Shown: positions 8,008-14,335 of the stretch, in pieces
Layout of the letters: each line of letters begins with the position of its first letter
How positions within the stretch are numbered: position 1 is the stretch's first letter
Assembly: GCA_002400445.1 (NCBI GenBank)
Contig: DGQO01000180.1
Location: forward strand, 1,864-22,239
Direction: 5' to 3'
Origin: Chitinophagaceae bacterium UBA4412
GTDB lineage: Bacteria > Bacteroidota > Bacteroidia > Chitinophagales > Chitinophagaceae
DNA length: 20,376 nt
Made by a program: the position numbers and the translations under genes
The notes under the pieces: model-generated
The model's input: only the letters and a program-made list of their open reading frames with translations
Databases searched by the model: none
What the model was told of the DNA's origin: nothing

Positions 8008-8592
8008 GTGGTAAAAATAGCCCCGTTGCAAACGAAAGCAAAAATCATTTTAGGTATTGATCCCGGCACGGTGATCATGGGCTATGGCCTTATCAGTGCA
8101 GATAAAAATGAAATCGCACTGCGGCATATGGGCGTACTTAAGCTTTCCTCCCGGCTGGATGCTTATGAAAAATTGCAGGAAATTCACCATACGATCAGTT
8201 TATTGATACAAGAATACAAACCTGAAAGCTTTGCGATCGAGGCTCCGTTTTTTGGTAAAAATGTGCAAAGTATGCTTAAACTTGGCCGGGCTCAAGGGGT
8301 AGCTATTGCGGCTGCAATGCAGGCCGGCTTATCGATTCATGAATACTCACCCAGGAAAATAAAGCAGTCTATCACCGGGAATGGGAATGCCTCCAAGGAG
8401 CAGGTGCTGAGCATGCTGCAGCGCTTACTTCAATTCACAGAGTCTCCACAATACCTCGACGCAACAGATGCCTTATCCGTTGCCCTTTGCCATCATTTTC
8501 AGCAAAACACGTTATTGAGTTTACCGGGAAAAGGTACAACAGCAAAAAACTGGAAAGACTTCATCAGCAATAATCCGGGCCGTGTAATTTGA
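8008..8592 (+). CDS. ruvC: Crossover junction endodeoxyribonuclease RuvC
   Basis: Resolves Holliday junctions by paired symmetric cuts, working with RuvAB in homologous recombination. The protein has up to 194 residues. The RNase H-like fold is marked by LGIDPGTVIMGYGL (catalytic Asp18), FAIEAPFFGKN (the second acidic residue) and DATDALSVALCHH (the last acidic pair with the closing His), matching the four acidic catalytic positions of the family. The GTG at 8008 is taken as start; the TTG at 8026 is an alternative, giving 188 residues, and no ATG is available. It lies close to the divergent flippase-like gene and converges on the HIT gene with only 3 bases between the stops. The length is slightly above the E. 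coli enzyme (173 residues) because of a longer tail. Confidence 0.93.
   Translation: MVKIAPLQTKAKIILGIDPGTVIMGYGLISADKNEIALRHMGVLKLSSRLDAYEKLQEIHHTISLLIQEYKPESFAIEAPFFGKNVQSMLKLGRAQGVAIAAAMQAGLSIHEYSPRKIKQSITGNGNASKEQVLSMLQRLLQFTESPQYLDATDALSVALCHHFQQNTLLSLPGKGTTAKNWKDFISNNPGRVI
8012..8042 (-). promoter_or_regulatory. Candidate promoter of the flippase-like / DUF3108 operon
   Basis: Read on the minus strand: TTTG (8042-8039), a 19-base spacer, then TATTTTTA (8019-8012), one base off TAnnTTTG. The predicted transcript would start near 8005, about 12 bases before the CTG at 7993. The element lies inside the 5' end of ruvC, so the two divergent promoters interlock. Confidence 0.45.
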
Positions 8593-8595
8593 TCC

Positions 8596-8985
8596 TTAAA
8601 GGGCGCTCACAATCATTTGCATAATCGTTTCCATTTCTTCCTTGGTTACAGCAATTTTAGCTTGCGTAAAATTCAAATCGTTGGCACTGTTTATCGGGAT
8701 CAGGTGCATGTGCGCATGCGGTACCTCGAGGCCCATTACCGTAATGCCGCAGCGGTTGCAGTCCATTGTTTTCTCGATGGCTTTTGCTATTGGCTTTGCA
8801 AATAAGAGCATTTCTGCGAGGTAATCGTCTGGCAGATTAAACAGGTTATCCACTTCAATTTTTGGCACAATGAGTACATGCCCTTTCACTAATGGAAAAA
8901 CATCAAGAAACGCAAGGAATTTTTCATTTTCAGTTATGCGATAGGCTGGTATTTCACCTCTGATGATTTTAGAAAAGATTGTCAT
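8596..8985 (-). CDS. HIT family (histidine triad) nucleotide hydrolase
   Basis: A 129-residue HIT protein, of the HINT/Fhit-like group that hydrolyses nucleoside phosphoramidates or dinucleoside polyphosphates. The histidine triad is seen as PHAHMHLIP near residue 97, and the family start TIFSKIIRGEIPAYRI, the substrate-loop FLAFLDVFPLVKGHVLIVPK and the C-terminal helix are all present. The exact substrate is unknown. The ATG at 8985 fits the family; a TTG/AAC-rich upstream extension to 9009 would run into the T-tract of the greA terminator and is rejected. It lies downstream of greA on the same strand but beyond the terminator, so it is probably expressed by read-through or from a weak nearby promoter. 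Four Cys/His residues outside the triad (CNRCG) do not form an obvious zinc site. Confidence 0.92.
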   Translation of the reverse strand: MTIFSKIIRGEIPAYRITENEKFLAFLDVFPLVKGHVLIVPKIEVDNLFNLPDDYLAEMLLFAKPIAKAIEKTMDCNRCGITVMGLEVPHAHMHLIPINSANDLNFTQAKIAVTKEEMETIMQMIVSAL

Positions 8986-9007
8986 TTTTTCTTTAAAGTT
9001 AAGCAAC

Positions 9008-9037
9008 AAAAAAGCCTGTTCAAAAAAAGAACAGGCT
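9008..9037 (-). terminator. Rho-independent terminator after greA
   Basis: Read on the minus strand: a perfect 9-bp stem AGCCTGTTC (9037-9029) and GAACAGGCT (9021-9013) around a T7 loop, followed by five T (9012-9008). It starts 24 bases after the greA stop and ends before the HIT start. Confidence 0.88.
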
Positions 9038-9060
9038 CTTGAAAAATCTTCTGCTTAGGC

Positions 9061-9534
9061 CTATATCGTAATATCATCTACACTGAATTTCATGAGCCCT
9101 GCAGGCACAGTAATGTCTGCCACTTCTCCTTTAGATTTTCCGAGAAGGCCTCTGCCTATAGGTGAGGTCACAGAAATTTTACCCGACTTTAAGTCGGCTT
9201 CCGTTTCGGAAACGATTTGGTATGTCACTTTCTTTTTTGTGGCAATATTAGTAAGCGTAACTTTTGTGAGAATACTTACCCTGCTGGTATCTATCGTGCT
9301 TTGATCAAGAATCCTTGCGTTAGCAAGAGCTCCTTCAAGTTGATTAATTTTAGCTTCCAGCATGCCTTGAGCCTCTTTAGCCGCATCGTATTCAGCATTT
9401 TCCTTTAAGTCGCCTTTTTCCCTGGCTTCAGCAATGGCAGCACTGGCCGCCGGACGTTCAACACCCCTGAGTTGTTGCAGGTCGGCATGCATTTTATCAA
9501 AGGTTTCCTGTGTTACGTAATTAGTCTCTTGCAT
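9061..9534 (-). CDS. greA: Transcription elongation factor GreA
   Basis: Binds in the secondary channel of RNA polymerase and stimulates cleavage of backtracked RNA so that stalled complexes resume. The protein has 157 residues, the usual length. An N-terminal coiled coil (about 10-75) carries the tip motif GDLKENAEYDAAKE, whose acidic pair acts at the polymerase active site; the C-terminal FKBP-like domain shows SPIGRGLLGKSKGEVADITVP. Start at the ATG 9534-9532 after an A-rich leader. Its own promoter lies just after the stop of the upstream dehydrogenase gene, and a terminator-like hairpin with a T8 tract stands between that promoter and the start, suggesting leader attenuation. A strong terminator follows the gene. 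Confidence 0.96.
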   Translation of the reverse strand: MQETNYVTQETFDKMHADLQQLRGVERPAASAAIAEAREKGDLKENAEYDAAKEAQGMLEAKINQLEGALANARILDQSTIDTSRVSILTKVTLTNIATKKKVTYQIVSETEADLKSGKISVTSPIGRGLLGKSKGEVADITVPAGLMKFSVDDITI

Positions 9535-9556
9535 AACAATTCGTTTAAGTATGTAG

Positions 9557-9593
9557 AAAAAAAATACAACGCCCTAGATTGCCTAAGGCGTTG
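9557..9593 (-). terminator. Terminator-like hairpin in the greA leader
   Basis: On the minus strand: CAACGCCTTAG (9593-9583), loop GCAAT, CTAGGGCGTTG (9577-9567), pairing at 10 of 11 positions with one A·C mismatch, then TA and eight T (9564-9557). It lies downstream of the predicted greA promoter and 23 bases before the greA ATG. It may also end transcription from the upstream ridA-dehydrogenase operon. Confidence 0.82.
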
Positions 9594-9601
9594 CATTGTA
9601 G

Positions 9602-9630
9602 CAAAGATAGGAATAATAACGTTAACTCAA
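9602..9630 (-). promoter_or_regulatory. greA promoter
   Basis: On the minus strand: TTG (9630-9628), an 18-base spacer, then TATCTTTG (9609-9602), an exact TAnnTTTG. This is the best-spaced Bacteroidetes-type promoter in the window. It begins 2 bases after the stop of the upstream gene. The transcript would start near 9596, directly before the leader hairpin. Confidence 0.65.
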
Positions 9631-9632
9631 GC

Positions 9633-10556
9633 CTAAGTAAGTTTTAGTTTCTGAAGAAGGACTTCACTCATCTTCTTAAATGCTTCATGCGTGTATCCAG
9701 CAATGTGCGGAGTGATGATAACATCTTCCCTGGCAACCAAAGCCTGCAGCAATTCCTGCTCCTGAACGTTATAGGTGGAAAGATTTTCATTTTCAAGTAC
9801 ATCCAACGCAGCGCCGGAAATTAATTGCTGTTCAAGGGCATGTAACAACGCTTGCTGATGAATGACTTTACCCCGGGAGGTATTAATGATGAGGGGCTTT
9901 TGTAAAAGTGATTTAAAGAATGCTTCGTCGGCCATAAAAGTGGTTTCCTCTGTGAGTGGCACATGGAAACTAATAATATCCGCATAGCGGCATAACTGTT
10001 CAAAATTGGCTTCTTTGATATAGCCGCCCCCAAAATCATGTTTATATTTATCGTAAGCCAGCACTGTTACACCAAATGGCTGCAATAATTTAGCAAATGT
10101 AGTACCCGTATTACCAAAGCCCACAATACCTACCGTTTTTTGAAAAAGCTCTGTTCCCCTGTTTTCATCCCGTTTCCACACAAGAGACTGCACTTCCTGC
10201 GCACTGCTGTTAATTTTATGCAGCATACAAAGCAACATTCCAAGCGCCTGTTCTGCCACTGCATTTCGGTTACCCTCCGGGCTACTCAGGCATCTTACTC
10301 CCTTGCTTTCTGCATAAGTAACGTCTATAATCTCAAGCCCACTGCCCAGCCGCCCTATCCACTGCAGTGCAGGCGCTGCATCCAGCAAGGTTTTATCAAT
10401 AGCTAAGCGGGTAGTAACTATAATGCCCACCGCATCACCTACCTGCCCCAACAGATCACGATAACTGATTTGAGGTGCGTACAAGACTTCGTATCCCTTT
10501 TCTTGCAAAGTTTTTTGCAAAAGCGGATGTGCTTTAGCTGTTATAATAACTTTCAT
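9633..10556 (-). CDS. D-2-hydroxyacid dehydrogenase (phosphoglycerate dehydrogenase-like)
   Basis: A 307-residue NAD-dependent D-2-hydroxyacid dehydrogenase. The N-terminal catalytic half includes RLGSGLEIIDV. The Rossmann half shows VGIVGFGNTGTTFAKLL (GxGxxG) with an acidic residue about 20 further on (AYDKY). The catalytic trio is visible as INTSRGKV (Arg), LDVLENE (Glu) and ITPHIAGYTHEA (His). It ends soon after the catalytic His, with no ACT domain, so it is shorter than classical SerA; D-3-phosphoglycerate oxidation in serine synthesis is possible but other hydroxyacids fit equally. Its start overlaps the ridA stop (ATGA at 10556-10553), so the two are translationally coupled. RidA detoxifies enamines from pyridoxal-phosphate enzymes such as serine dehydratase, which loosely fits a serine-linked pair. 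Confidence 0.88.
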   Translation of the reverse strand: MKVIITAKAHPLLQKTLQEKGYEVLYAPQISYRDLLGQVGDAVGIIVTTRLAIDKTLLDAAPALQWIGRLGSGLEIIDVTYAESKGVRCLSSPEGNRNAVAEQALGMLLCMLHKINSSAQEVQSLVWKRDENRGTELFQKTVGIVGFGNTGTTFAKLLQPFGVTVLAYDKYKHDFGGGYIKEANFEQLCRYADIISFHVPLTEETTFMADEAFFKSLLQKPLIINTSRGKVIHQQALLHALEQQLISGAALDVLENENLSTYNVQEQELLQALVAREDVIITPHIAGYTHEAFKKMSEVLLQKLKLT

Positions 10557-10954
10557 AATGCTGCAATCATACTGATTTCAACGTTCACATTTTTGGGCAG
10601 TCCTTTTACCGCTATTGTTTCCCTCGCCGGAAAATTAATAGTGCTGTGCTCTGCGGCATGCTTAAAATGCTCACCATACACTTCATTCACAGCGCCAAAT
10701 AAACTCATATCACTTAAGAATATGGTTGTTTTTACCACATGATGAAATCCTGCACCGGCGGCATGCAGAATTGCCTGAAGGTTTTTCATCACTTGTTCTG
10801 CTTCACTCACGATATTATCCGTAATTAATTCATCAGAGCCGGGCACCATGGCGATTTGGCCAGAGATAAAAAGTAAATTTCCCGCCTTTACCGCCTGGTT
10901 GTAAGGTCCAATGGGAGCGGGTGCTTTATCTGTTTTAATAATTTCGGTACTCAT
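10553..10954 (-). CDS. ridA: RidA family enamine/imine deaminase
   Basis: A 133-residue RidA (YjgF/YER057c/UK114) protein that hydrolyses reactive 2-aminoacrylate and related enamines released by pyridoxal-phosphate enzymes; the family forms trimers in the cytoplasm. Family marks are APAPIGPYNQAVKAGNLLF near the N-terminus, FISGQIA, VVKTTIFLSDM and the C-terminal FPARETIAVKGLPKNVNVEI, which holds the substrate-binding Arg and the Glu needed for activity in true RidA members. Start at the ATG 10954-10952. The exact -7 match TATATTTG on the minus strand (10986-10979) lies about 25 bases upstream. First gene of a two-gene operon with the dehydrogenase; divergent from the HCDH-like gene with a 71-base gap. 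Confidence 0.95.
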   Translation of the reverse strand: MSTEIIKTDKAPAPIGPYNQAVKAGNLLFISGQIAMVPGSDELITDNIVSEAEQVMKNLQAILHAAGAGFHHVVKTTIFLSDMSLFGAVNEVYGEHFKHAAEHSTINFPARETIAVKGLPKNVNVEISMIAAL

Positions 10955-10978
10955 AATATTCTACATTTTTAAAGTGTA

Positions 10979-11010
10979 CAAATATATCTTTTATCAACCA
11001 CCTATTTTTG
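10979..11010. promoter_or_regulatory. Divergent promoter region between ridA and the HCDH-like gene
   Basis: The 71-base gap holds two exact TAnnTTTG elements in opposite directions: TATATTTG on the minus strand (10986-10979) toward ridA and TATTTTTG on the plus strand (11003-11010) toward the gene starting at 11026. Neither has a convincing TTTG at -33. Their closeness means that binding at one may exclude the other. Confidence 0.5.
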
Positions 11011-11025
11011 TAAAAACCTTTATAC

Positions 11026-11628
11026 ATGAAACTCGTAATTACCGGGCCGGCTTCTCTCGTGAAAGAACTTACAGGAATTACAGAAAATGTGAAATGGGTA
11101 GTTACAGAAAATGCGGCTGCTTTTGAAACACAGGAAGATGCAGAAGCTTTTTTTGATCTGCACCCGGAGGCAACTATTTCAAAAGGTTTCGATTACTCTT
11201 CACCGCTATTTATAAACAGCGTAGCCAATAGCTGCAATGGGCAATCATTTGTGAGGATTAATGCATGGCCGGGCTTTTTAAGCCATTCCACCTGGGAAGT
11301 GAGTGGCAACATTACGCTGGCGGCAAAAAAAGTGCTGGAAAAACTAGGTAAATCCTGGATTGTGTGCCCGGATATCCCGGGCTTCATCAGCGCAGGAGTA
11401 ATTGCGATGATTATCAATGAAGCTTATTTTGCTTTGCAGGAAGAGGTAAGCAGCAAGGCCGATATTGACACTGCAATGAAGCTTGGTACCAATTATCCCT
11501 ACGGGCCTTTTGAGTGGAGCGAAATAATTGGTATCAAAAATGTTTACACGTTGCTTTGCAATATGAGTAAACTGGACAAAAAGTATGTTCCGGCACCTAA
11601 TTTAGCATTACAATCAGCAATGAAATGA
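11026..11628 (+). CDS. 3-hydroxyacyl-CoA dehydrogenase-like protein with degenerate N-terminal domain
   Basis: A 200-residue protein whose C-terminal half matches the helical C-terminal domain of 3-hydroxyacyl-CoA dehydrogenases: CPDIPGFISAGVIAMIINEA (114-133), then DIDTAMKLGTNYPYGPFEW (147-164). The N-terminal half is only about 110 residues, against about 180 in the enzymes, and has no GxGxxG for NAD. At the place where the enzymes read HFFNP followed by a catalytic Glu, this protein reads RINAWPGF and HSTWEVSG, so by eye Asn79 replaces the catalytic His while Glu91 is kept. It is probably not a normal beta-oxidation enzyme; a binding or regulatory role, or another reaction, is possible. 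The stop overlaps the tsaB start (ATGA), so translation is coupled to a tRNA-modification gene; the functional link is unknown. Confidence 0.8.
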   Translation: MKLVITGPASLVKELTGITENVKWVVTENAAAFETQEDAEAFFDLHPEATISKGFDYSSPLFINSVANSCNGQSFVRINAWPGFLSHSTWEVSGNITLAAKKVLEKLGKSWIVCPDIPGFISAGVIAMIINEAYFALQEEVSSKADIDTAMKLGTNYPYGPFEWSEIIGIKNVYTLLCNMSKLDKKYVPAPNLALQSAMK

Positions 11629-12296
11629 GTTTTATACTGCAAATAGACACCTCATCTGCACAGGCTGGAGTGAGCCTTAGCCACAATGGCAATGGCATTA
11701 TTTTGCTCACTAATGATGATCATCGGGAGCACGCTGCCTTTGTTCAACCAGCTATCCAAAAAATATGTAAAAAAACAGCAATACAGTTGAAAGATATAGC
11801 TGCAGTTGCTGTGGTGAATGGTCCCGGGTCTTATACTGGAATACGGGTAGGCCTGGCAAGCGCAAAAGGGATTTGCTATGCATTGGATAAACCTTTAATT
11901 ACCATCAATAACCTGGAACTTATGGCAAGAGCAATGCAACTTATACATCATGAAAAGGAGGAAACCTTTTTTTGCCCTCTTATAGATGCCCGGCGAATGG
12001 AAGTATTTACCGCACTCTATGATCATGACTTGCAATGCATTACAGCACCATCAGCAGTTGTTATAGATGATAGTTTCCATGCAGTAACACTAGAAAAACA
12101 ACCCATCCTTTTTTTTGGTAGCGGTGCAGAAAAGCTCAAACCCCTCGTCTCGTCGGACCATGCATTTTTTACCGAAGAAACTGATTCTTATCATGCATTG
12201 TGCAAATTTTCTTACGAAAAATATCTACTTAACCAATTTGCAAATCTTGCATATACGGAGCCTTTTTACCTAAAAGCATTTTACACTAGTTCATAA
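11625..12296 (+). CDS. tsaB: tRNA threonylcarbamoyladenosine biosynthesis protein TsaB
   Basis: Partner of TsaD and TsaE in making the t6A base at position 37 of ANN-decoding tRNAs; TsaB is the ASKHA-fold scaffold that stabilises TsaD. The protein has 223 residues, a normal length. Family marks are LQIDTSSAQAGVSL at the start, HAAFVQPAI (in TsaD the corresponding region binds metal; here it is degenerate as usual for TsaB), and VVNGPGSYTGIRVGLASAKG (67-87 region), followed by PLITINNLELMA. The last third is variable, with DARRMEVFTALY as in relatives. The ATG at 11625 overlaps the stop of the preceding gene by 4 bases. A 111-base gap follows before the arsR-type gene. Confidence 0.94.
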   Translation: MSFILQIDTSSAQAGVSLSHNGNGIILLTNDDHREHAAFVQPAIQKICKKTAIQLKDIAAVAVVNGPGSYTGIRVGLASAKGICYALDKPLITINNLELMARAMQLIHHEKEETFFCPLIDARRMEVFTALYDHDLQCITAPSAVVIDDSFHAVTLEKQPILFFGSGAEKLKPLVSSDHAFFTEETDSYHALCKFSYEKYLLNQFANLAYTEPFYLKAFYTSS

Positions 12297-12324
12297 ATAG
12301 AATCCGCACCAGTACTGATTTTTA

Positions 12325-12366
12325 ACAATATTCGATTTTTTAAATATTTATTGTGGCGTATATTTG
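12325..12366 (+). promoter_or_regulatory. Promoter and possible operator of the ArsR-type regulator
   Basis: TATATTTG (12359-12366) is an exact -7 element, 41 bases before the ATG. Just upstream lies an A/T-rich imperfect inverted repeat: ACAATA (12325-12330) and TATTGT (12349-12354), with AATATT repeated at 12328-12333 and 12343-12348. A dyad of this size covering the -33 region is where an ArsR-type repressor would bind its own promoter. The operator role is inferred. Confidence 0.45.
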
Positions 12367-12407
12367 CATTTTAATTTCTTCAAGCATTTTTTCTAAACTT
12401 AATTCCT

Positions 12408-12758
12408 ATGACGATAGCAACTCTATCTACCGAAAAAGCGCAAGTATCTGCACCAGATAAACCCGATGCGCTCAAAATCAATTACCATAACCTTAAGAAG
12501 GCAGCGCTCGTATTACGTGCACTGAATCATAAATTAAGGCAGCAGATTCTACATCTCATTGAAACGGAGAAAAAAATTACTGTTACTGAAATTTATGTAA
12601 GGTTGCGCTTGGAGCAGTCTGTTGCTTCGCAGCATCTTGCCATTTTGAGGAGAGCTGGAATTGTGAACACACAGCGTGACGGAAAATTTATTTATTACAC
12701 CGTTAATTATGCCCGTATAGAGGAAATTAACCGTGTGATTGAAGACCTTGTATCCTGA
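12408..12758 (+). CDS. ArsR-type winged-helix transcriptional regulator without cysteines
   Basis: A 116-residue DNA-binding protein of the ArsR/SmtB class. After a flexible N-terminal tail of about 25 residues comes the winged-helix domain: ALNHKLRQQILHLIE, the recognition region TVTEIYVRLRLEQSVASQHL, then AILRRAGIVNTQRDGKFIYY forming the wing. It has no cysteine at all, so it lacks both the ELCVC metal site of ArsR/SmtB and the cysteine pair used by the sulfide/persulfide sensors BigR and SqrR. What it senses is therefore open; His27, His41 and His48 region residues could bind metal but form no known motif. It is followed by a strong terminator and a CstB-like sulfur enzyme on the same strand, which makes that gene and its own promoter the likely targets (inference). 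Confidence 0.9.
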   Translation: MTIATLSTEKAQVSAPDKPDALKINYHNLKKAALVLRALNHKLRQQILHLIETEKKITVTEIYVRLRLEQSVASQHLAILRRAGIVNTQRDGKFIYYTVNYARIEEINRVIEDLVS

Positions 12759-12783
12759 TCAGTGTAAAAGATTTTATTTGATT

Positions 12784-12812
12784 AAAGCGATTGTTTCCCA
12801 ATCGCTTTTTTA
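12784..12812 (+). terminator. Rho-independent terminator after the ArsR-type gene
   Basis: A perfect 10-bp stem AAAGCGATTG (12784-12793) and CAATCGCTTT (12799-12808) with loop TTTCC, followed by further T. It lies 25 bases after the regulator stop and overlaps the promoter of the next gene. Confidence 0.88.
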
Positions 12813-12818
12813 TTTTTG
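12791..12818 (+). promoter_or_regulatory. Promoter of the CstB-like gene, embedded in the terminator
   Basis: TTG (12791-12793), a 17-base spacer and TATTTTTG (12811-12818, exact TAnnTTTG). The -33 element is part of the left arm of the terminator stem and the -7 element adjoins its T-tract. The transcript would start near 12825, about 20 bases before the ATG at 12845. Confidence 0.6.
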
Positions 12819-12844
12819 TTTTTCAACGCAATAACAACGGAAAG

Positions 12845-14248
12845 ATGACCATCAAACAACTTTATACCCCCTGCCTTAGTGAGGCTGCATATTTTATAGA
12901 AAGTGAGGGTGAAGCAGTAATAATTGACCCCCTTCGGGATATTGATACCTACCTTAAAATGGCTGAAGAGGCAAAGGTGAAAATCAAGTATATTTTTGAA
13001 ACGCATTTTCATGCCGACTTTGTAAGTGGCCACCTGGATTTGAGCCAGGCTACCGGCGCCCCAATCGTATTTGGCCCGGGTGCAAAAACACAATTTAAAG
13101 TGCACAATGCCATCGATGGTGAAAAATTCCAGGTTGGTAAAATAACCATTGAAGCCGTGCACACACCTGGTCATACTCTTGAAAGCACCTGTTACCTTTT
13201 GCGAAATGAAGCAGGTGTCCCTCACGCTATCTTTACAGGAGATACGCTTTTTGTGGGTGATGTGGGCCGCCCCGACCTCTGCAGCGGGCAATTGAGCAGC
13301 GAAGAACTTGCATCAATGCTTTACGATAGTTTACAAGGAAAAATACTACCTCTGGCAAATGATATCCTGGTATATCCTGCGCATGGCCCGGGCAGCAGTT
13401 GTGGCAAGAGTCTAGGCCCGGAAACCACGAGTACCATCGGTAAAGAAAAAGAATCAAATTATGCGCTGCAGCCGCAAACCAAAGAGGCATTCATTGCCGC
13501 AATTACCACAGGCCTTGAAGCGCCGCCAAAATATTTTCCCATCAATGCCCAAATCAATCAGAAAGGATACGATGCTGTAAATGAAGTAGTAGAAAGAGGC
13601 ACAAAGGCACTATCTCTCGAAGCTTTCAAAAATAAAATAGCTGAGGATCATTTAGTGCTTGATACCCGTAAAAGCGCTGCGTTTACAGAAGGCTTTATAC
13701 CCGGTTCTGTTTTCATCGGGCTGGAAGGGCGCTTTGCAGAATGGGCTGGCAGCCTGCTGGCTTTTGACCAGCCGATGCTATTGGTAACCGATCCCGGAAA
13801 AGAACAGGAAACGGTTGTTCGGCTGAGCCGGGTGGGTTTTGATAAAATGGAGGGATACTTAAAAGGAGGTTTTGCTACCTGGGCTGCTGCCGGTGAAAAA
13901 ATAGATATGATTATTGGTGTAGAAGCAGATGAATTGCTAATGGATATACCATTTGATCCCAACCTAAAGGTGGTAGATGTGCGAAGAGAAGCAGAATATG
14001 CGGAAGGGCACCTACCCCGTGCGCTGAATCTACCTTTAAATGAGATGAATGATTTGGCAAAAATTGCGCAGTTTGAAGATGACCAAAACTTATATGTGCA
14101 CTGCGCAGGAGGCTATAGAAGCGTGATAGCATCGTCCTTACTCAAGAGGCAAGGCGTGCATAACCTTCGCAATGTATTAGGAGGATGGGATAGTATTAAG
14201 AAGCAAGAAAACGTGAAGATTGAAAAAGACAAAGCTCAATTGAACTAA
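12845..14248 (+). CDS. CstB-like persulfide dioxygenase-rhodanese fusion
   Basis: A 467-residue cytoplasmic protein with three domains. Residues 1-about 235 are a metallo-beta-lactamase-type non-heme iron persulfide dioxygenase: ETHFHADFVSGH (His54, His56, Asp58), HTPGHTLES (His110), FTGDTLFVGDVGRPDL (Asp133) and YPAHGPGSSCGKSLG (His180, Cys186). Residues about 256-350 are a rhodanese domain without the active Cys (VTDPGKE, Asp316 in its place). Residues about 358-455 are a rhodanese domain with Cys420 in HCAGGYRS. This order is that of S. aureus CstB, which oxidises persulfides to sulfite and thiosulfate. The ATG at 12845 begins the conserved TIKQLYTPCLSEAAYF; an in-frame TTG at 12791 lies within the terminator stem and is rejected. 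Role in sulfide detoxification or sulfur metabolism is inferred from the family. Confidence 0.9.
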   Translation: MTIKQLYTPCLSEAAYFIESEGEAVIIDPLRDIDTYLKMAEEAKVKIKYIFETHFHADFVSGHLDLSQATGAPIVFGPGAKTQFKVHNAIDGEKFQVGKITIEAVHTPGHTLESTCYLLRNEAGVPHAIFTGDTLFVGDVGRPDLCSGQLSSEELASMLYDSLQGKILPLANDILVYPAHGPGSSCGKSLGPETTSTIGKEKESNYALQPQTKEAFIAAITTGLEAPPKYFPINAQINQKGYDAVNEVVERGTKALSLEAFKNKIAEDHLVLDTRKSAAFTEGFIPGSVFIGLEGRFAEWAGSLLAFDQPMLLVTDPGKEQETVVRLSRVGFDKMEGYLKGGFATWAAAGEKIDMIIGVEADELLMDIPFDPNLKVVDVRREAEYAEGHLPRALNLPLNEMNDLAKIAQFEDDQNLYVHCAGGYRSVIASSLLKRQGVHNLRNVLGGWDSIKKQENVKIEKDKAQLN

Positions 14249-14335
14249 AAAAACGGAATAAAGCAAGCCGGGTTAATACGCACCAGGCTTTCTAACCAGG
14301 CTTGAAAAAGAGACCAGGATCTTATTCGTTTAATA

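Noticed and set aside
12791..12844. N-terminal extension of the CstB-like protein from a TTG
   Set aside because: The stretch is the terminator stem, promoter and leader, and the added residues are unlike the family; the ATG at 12845 starts the conserved domain.
14265..14310. Direct repeat ACCAGGCTT and imperfect hairpin AAGCC/GGCTT after the CstB-like gene
   Set aside because: Short, with mismatches and no T-tract on the plus strand; could be a weak minus-strand terminator but not convincing.
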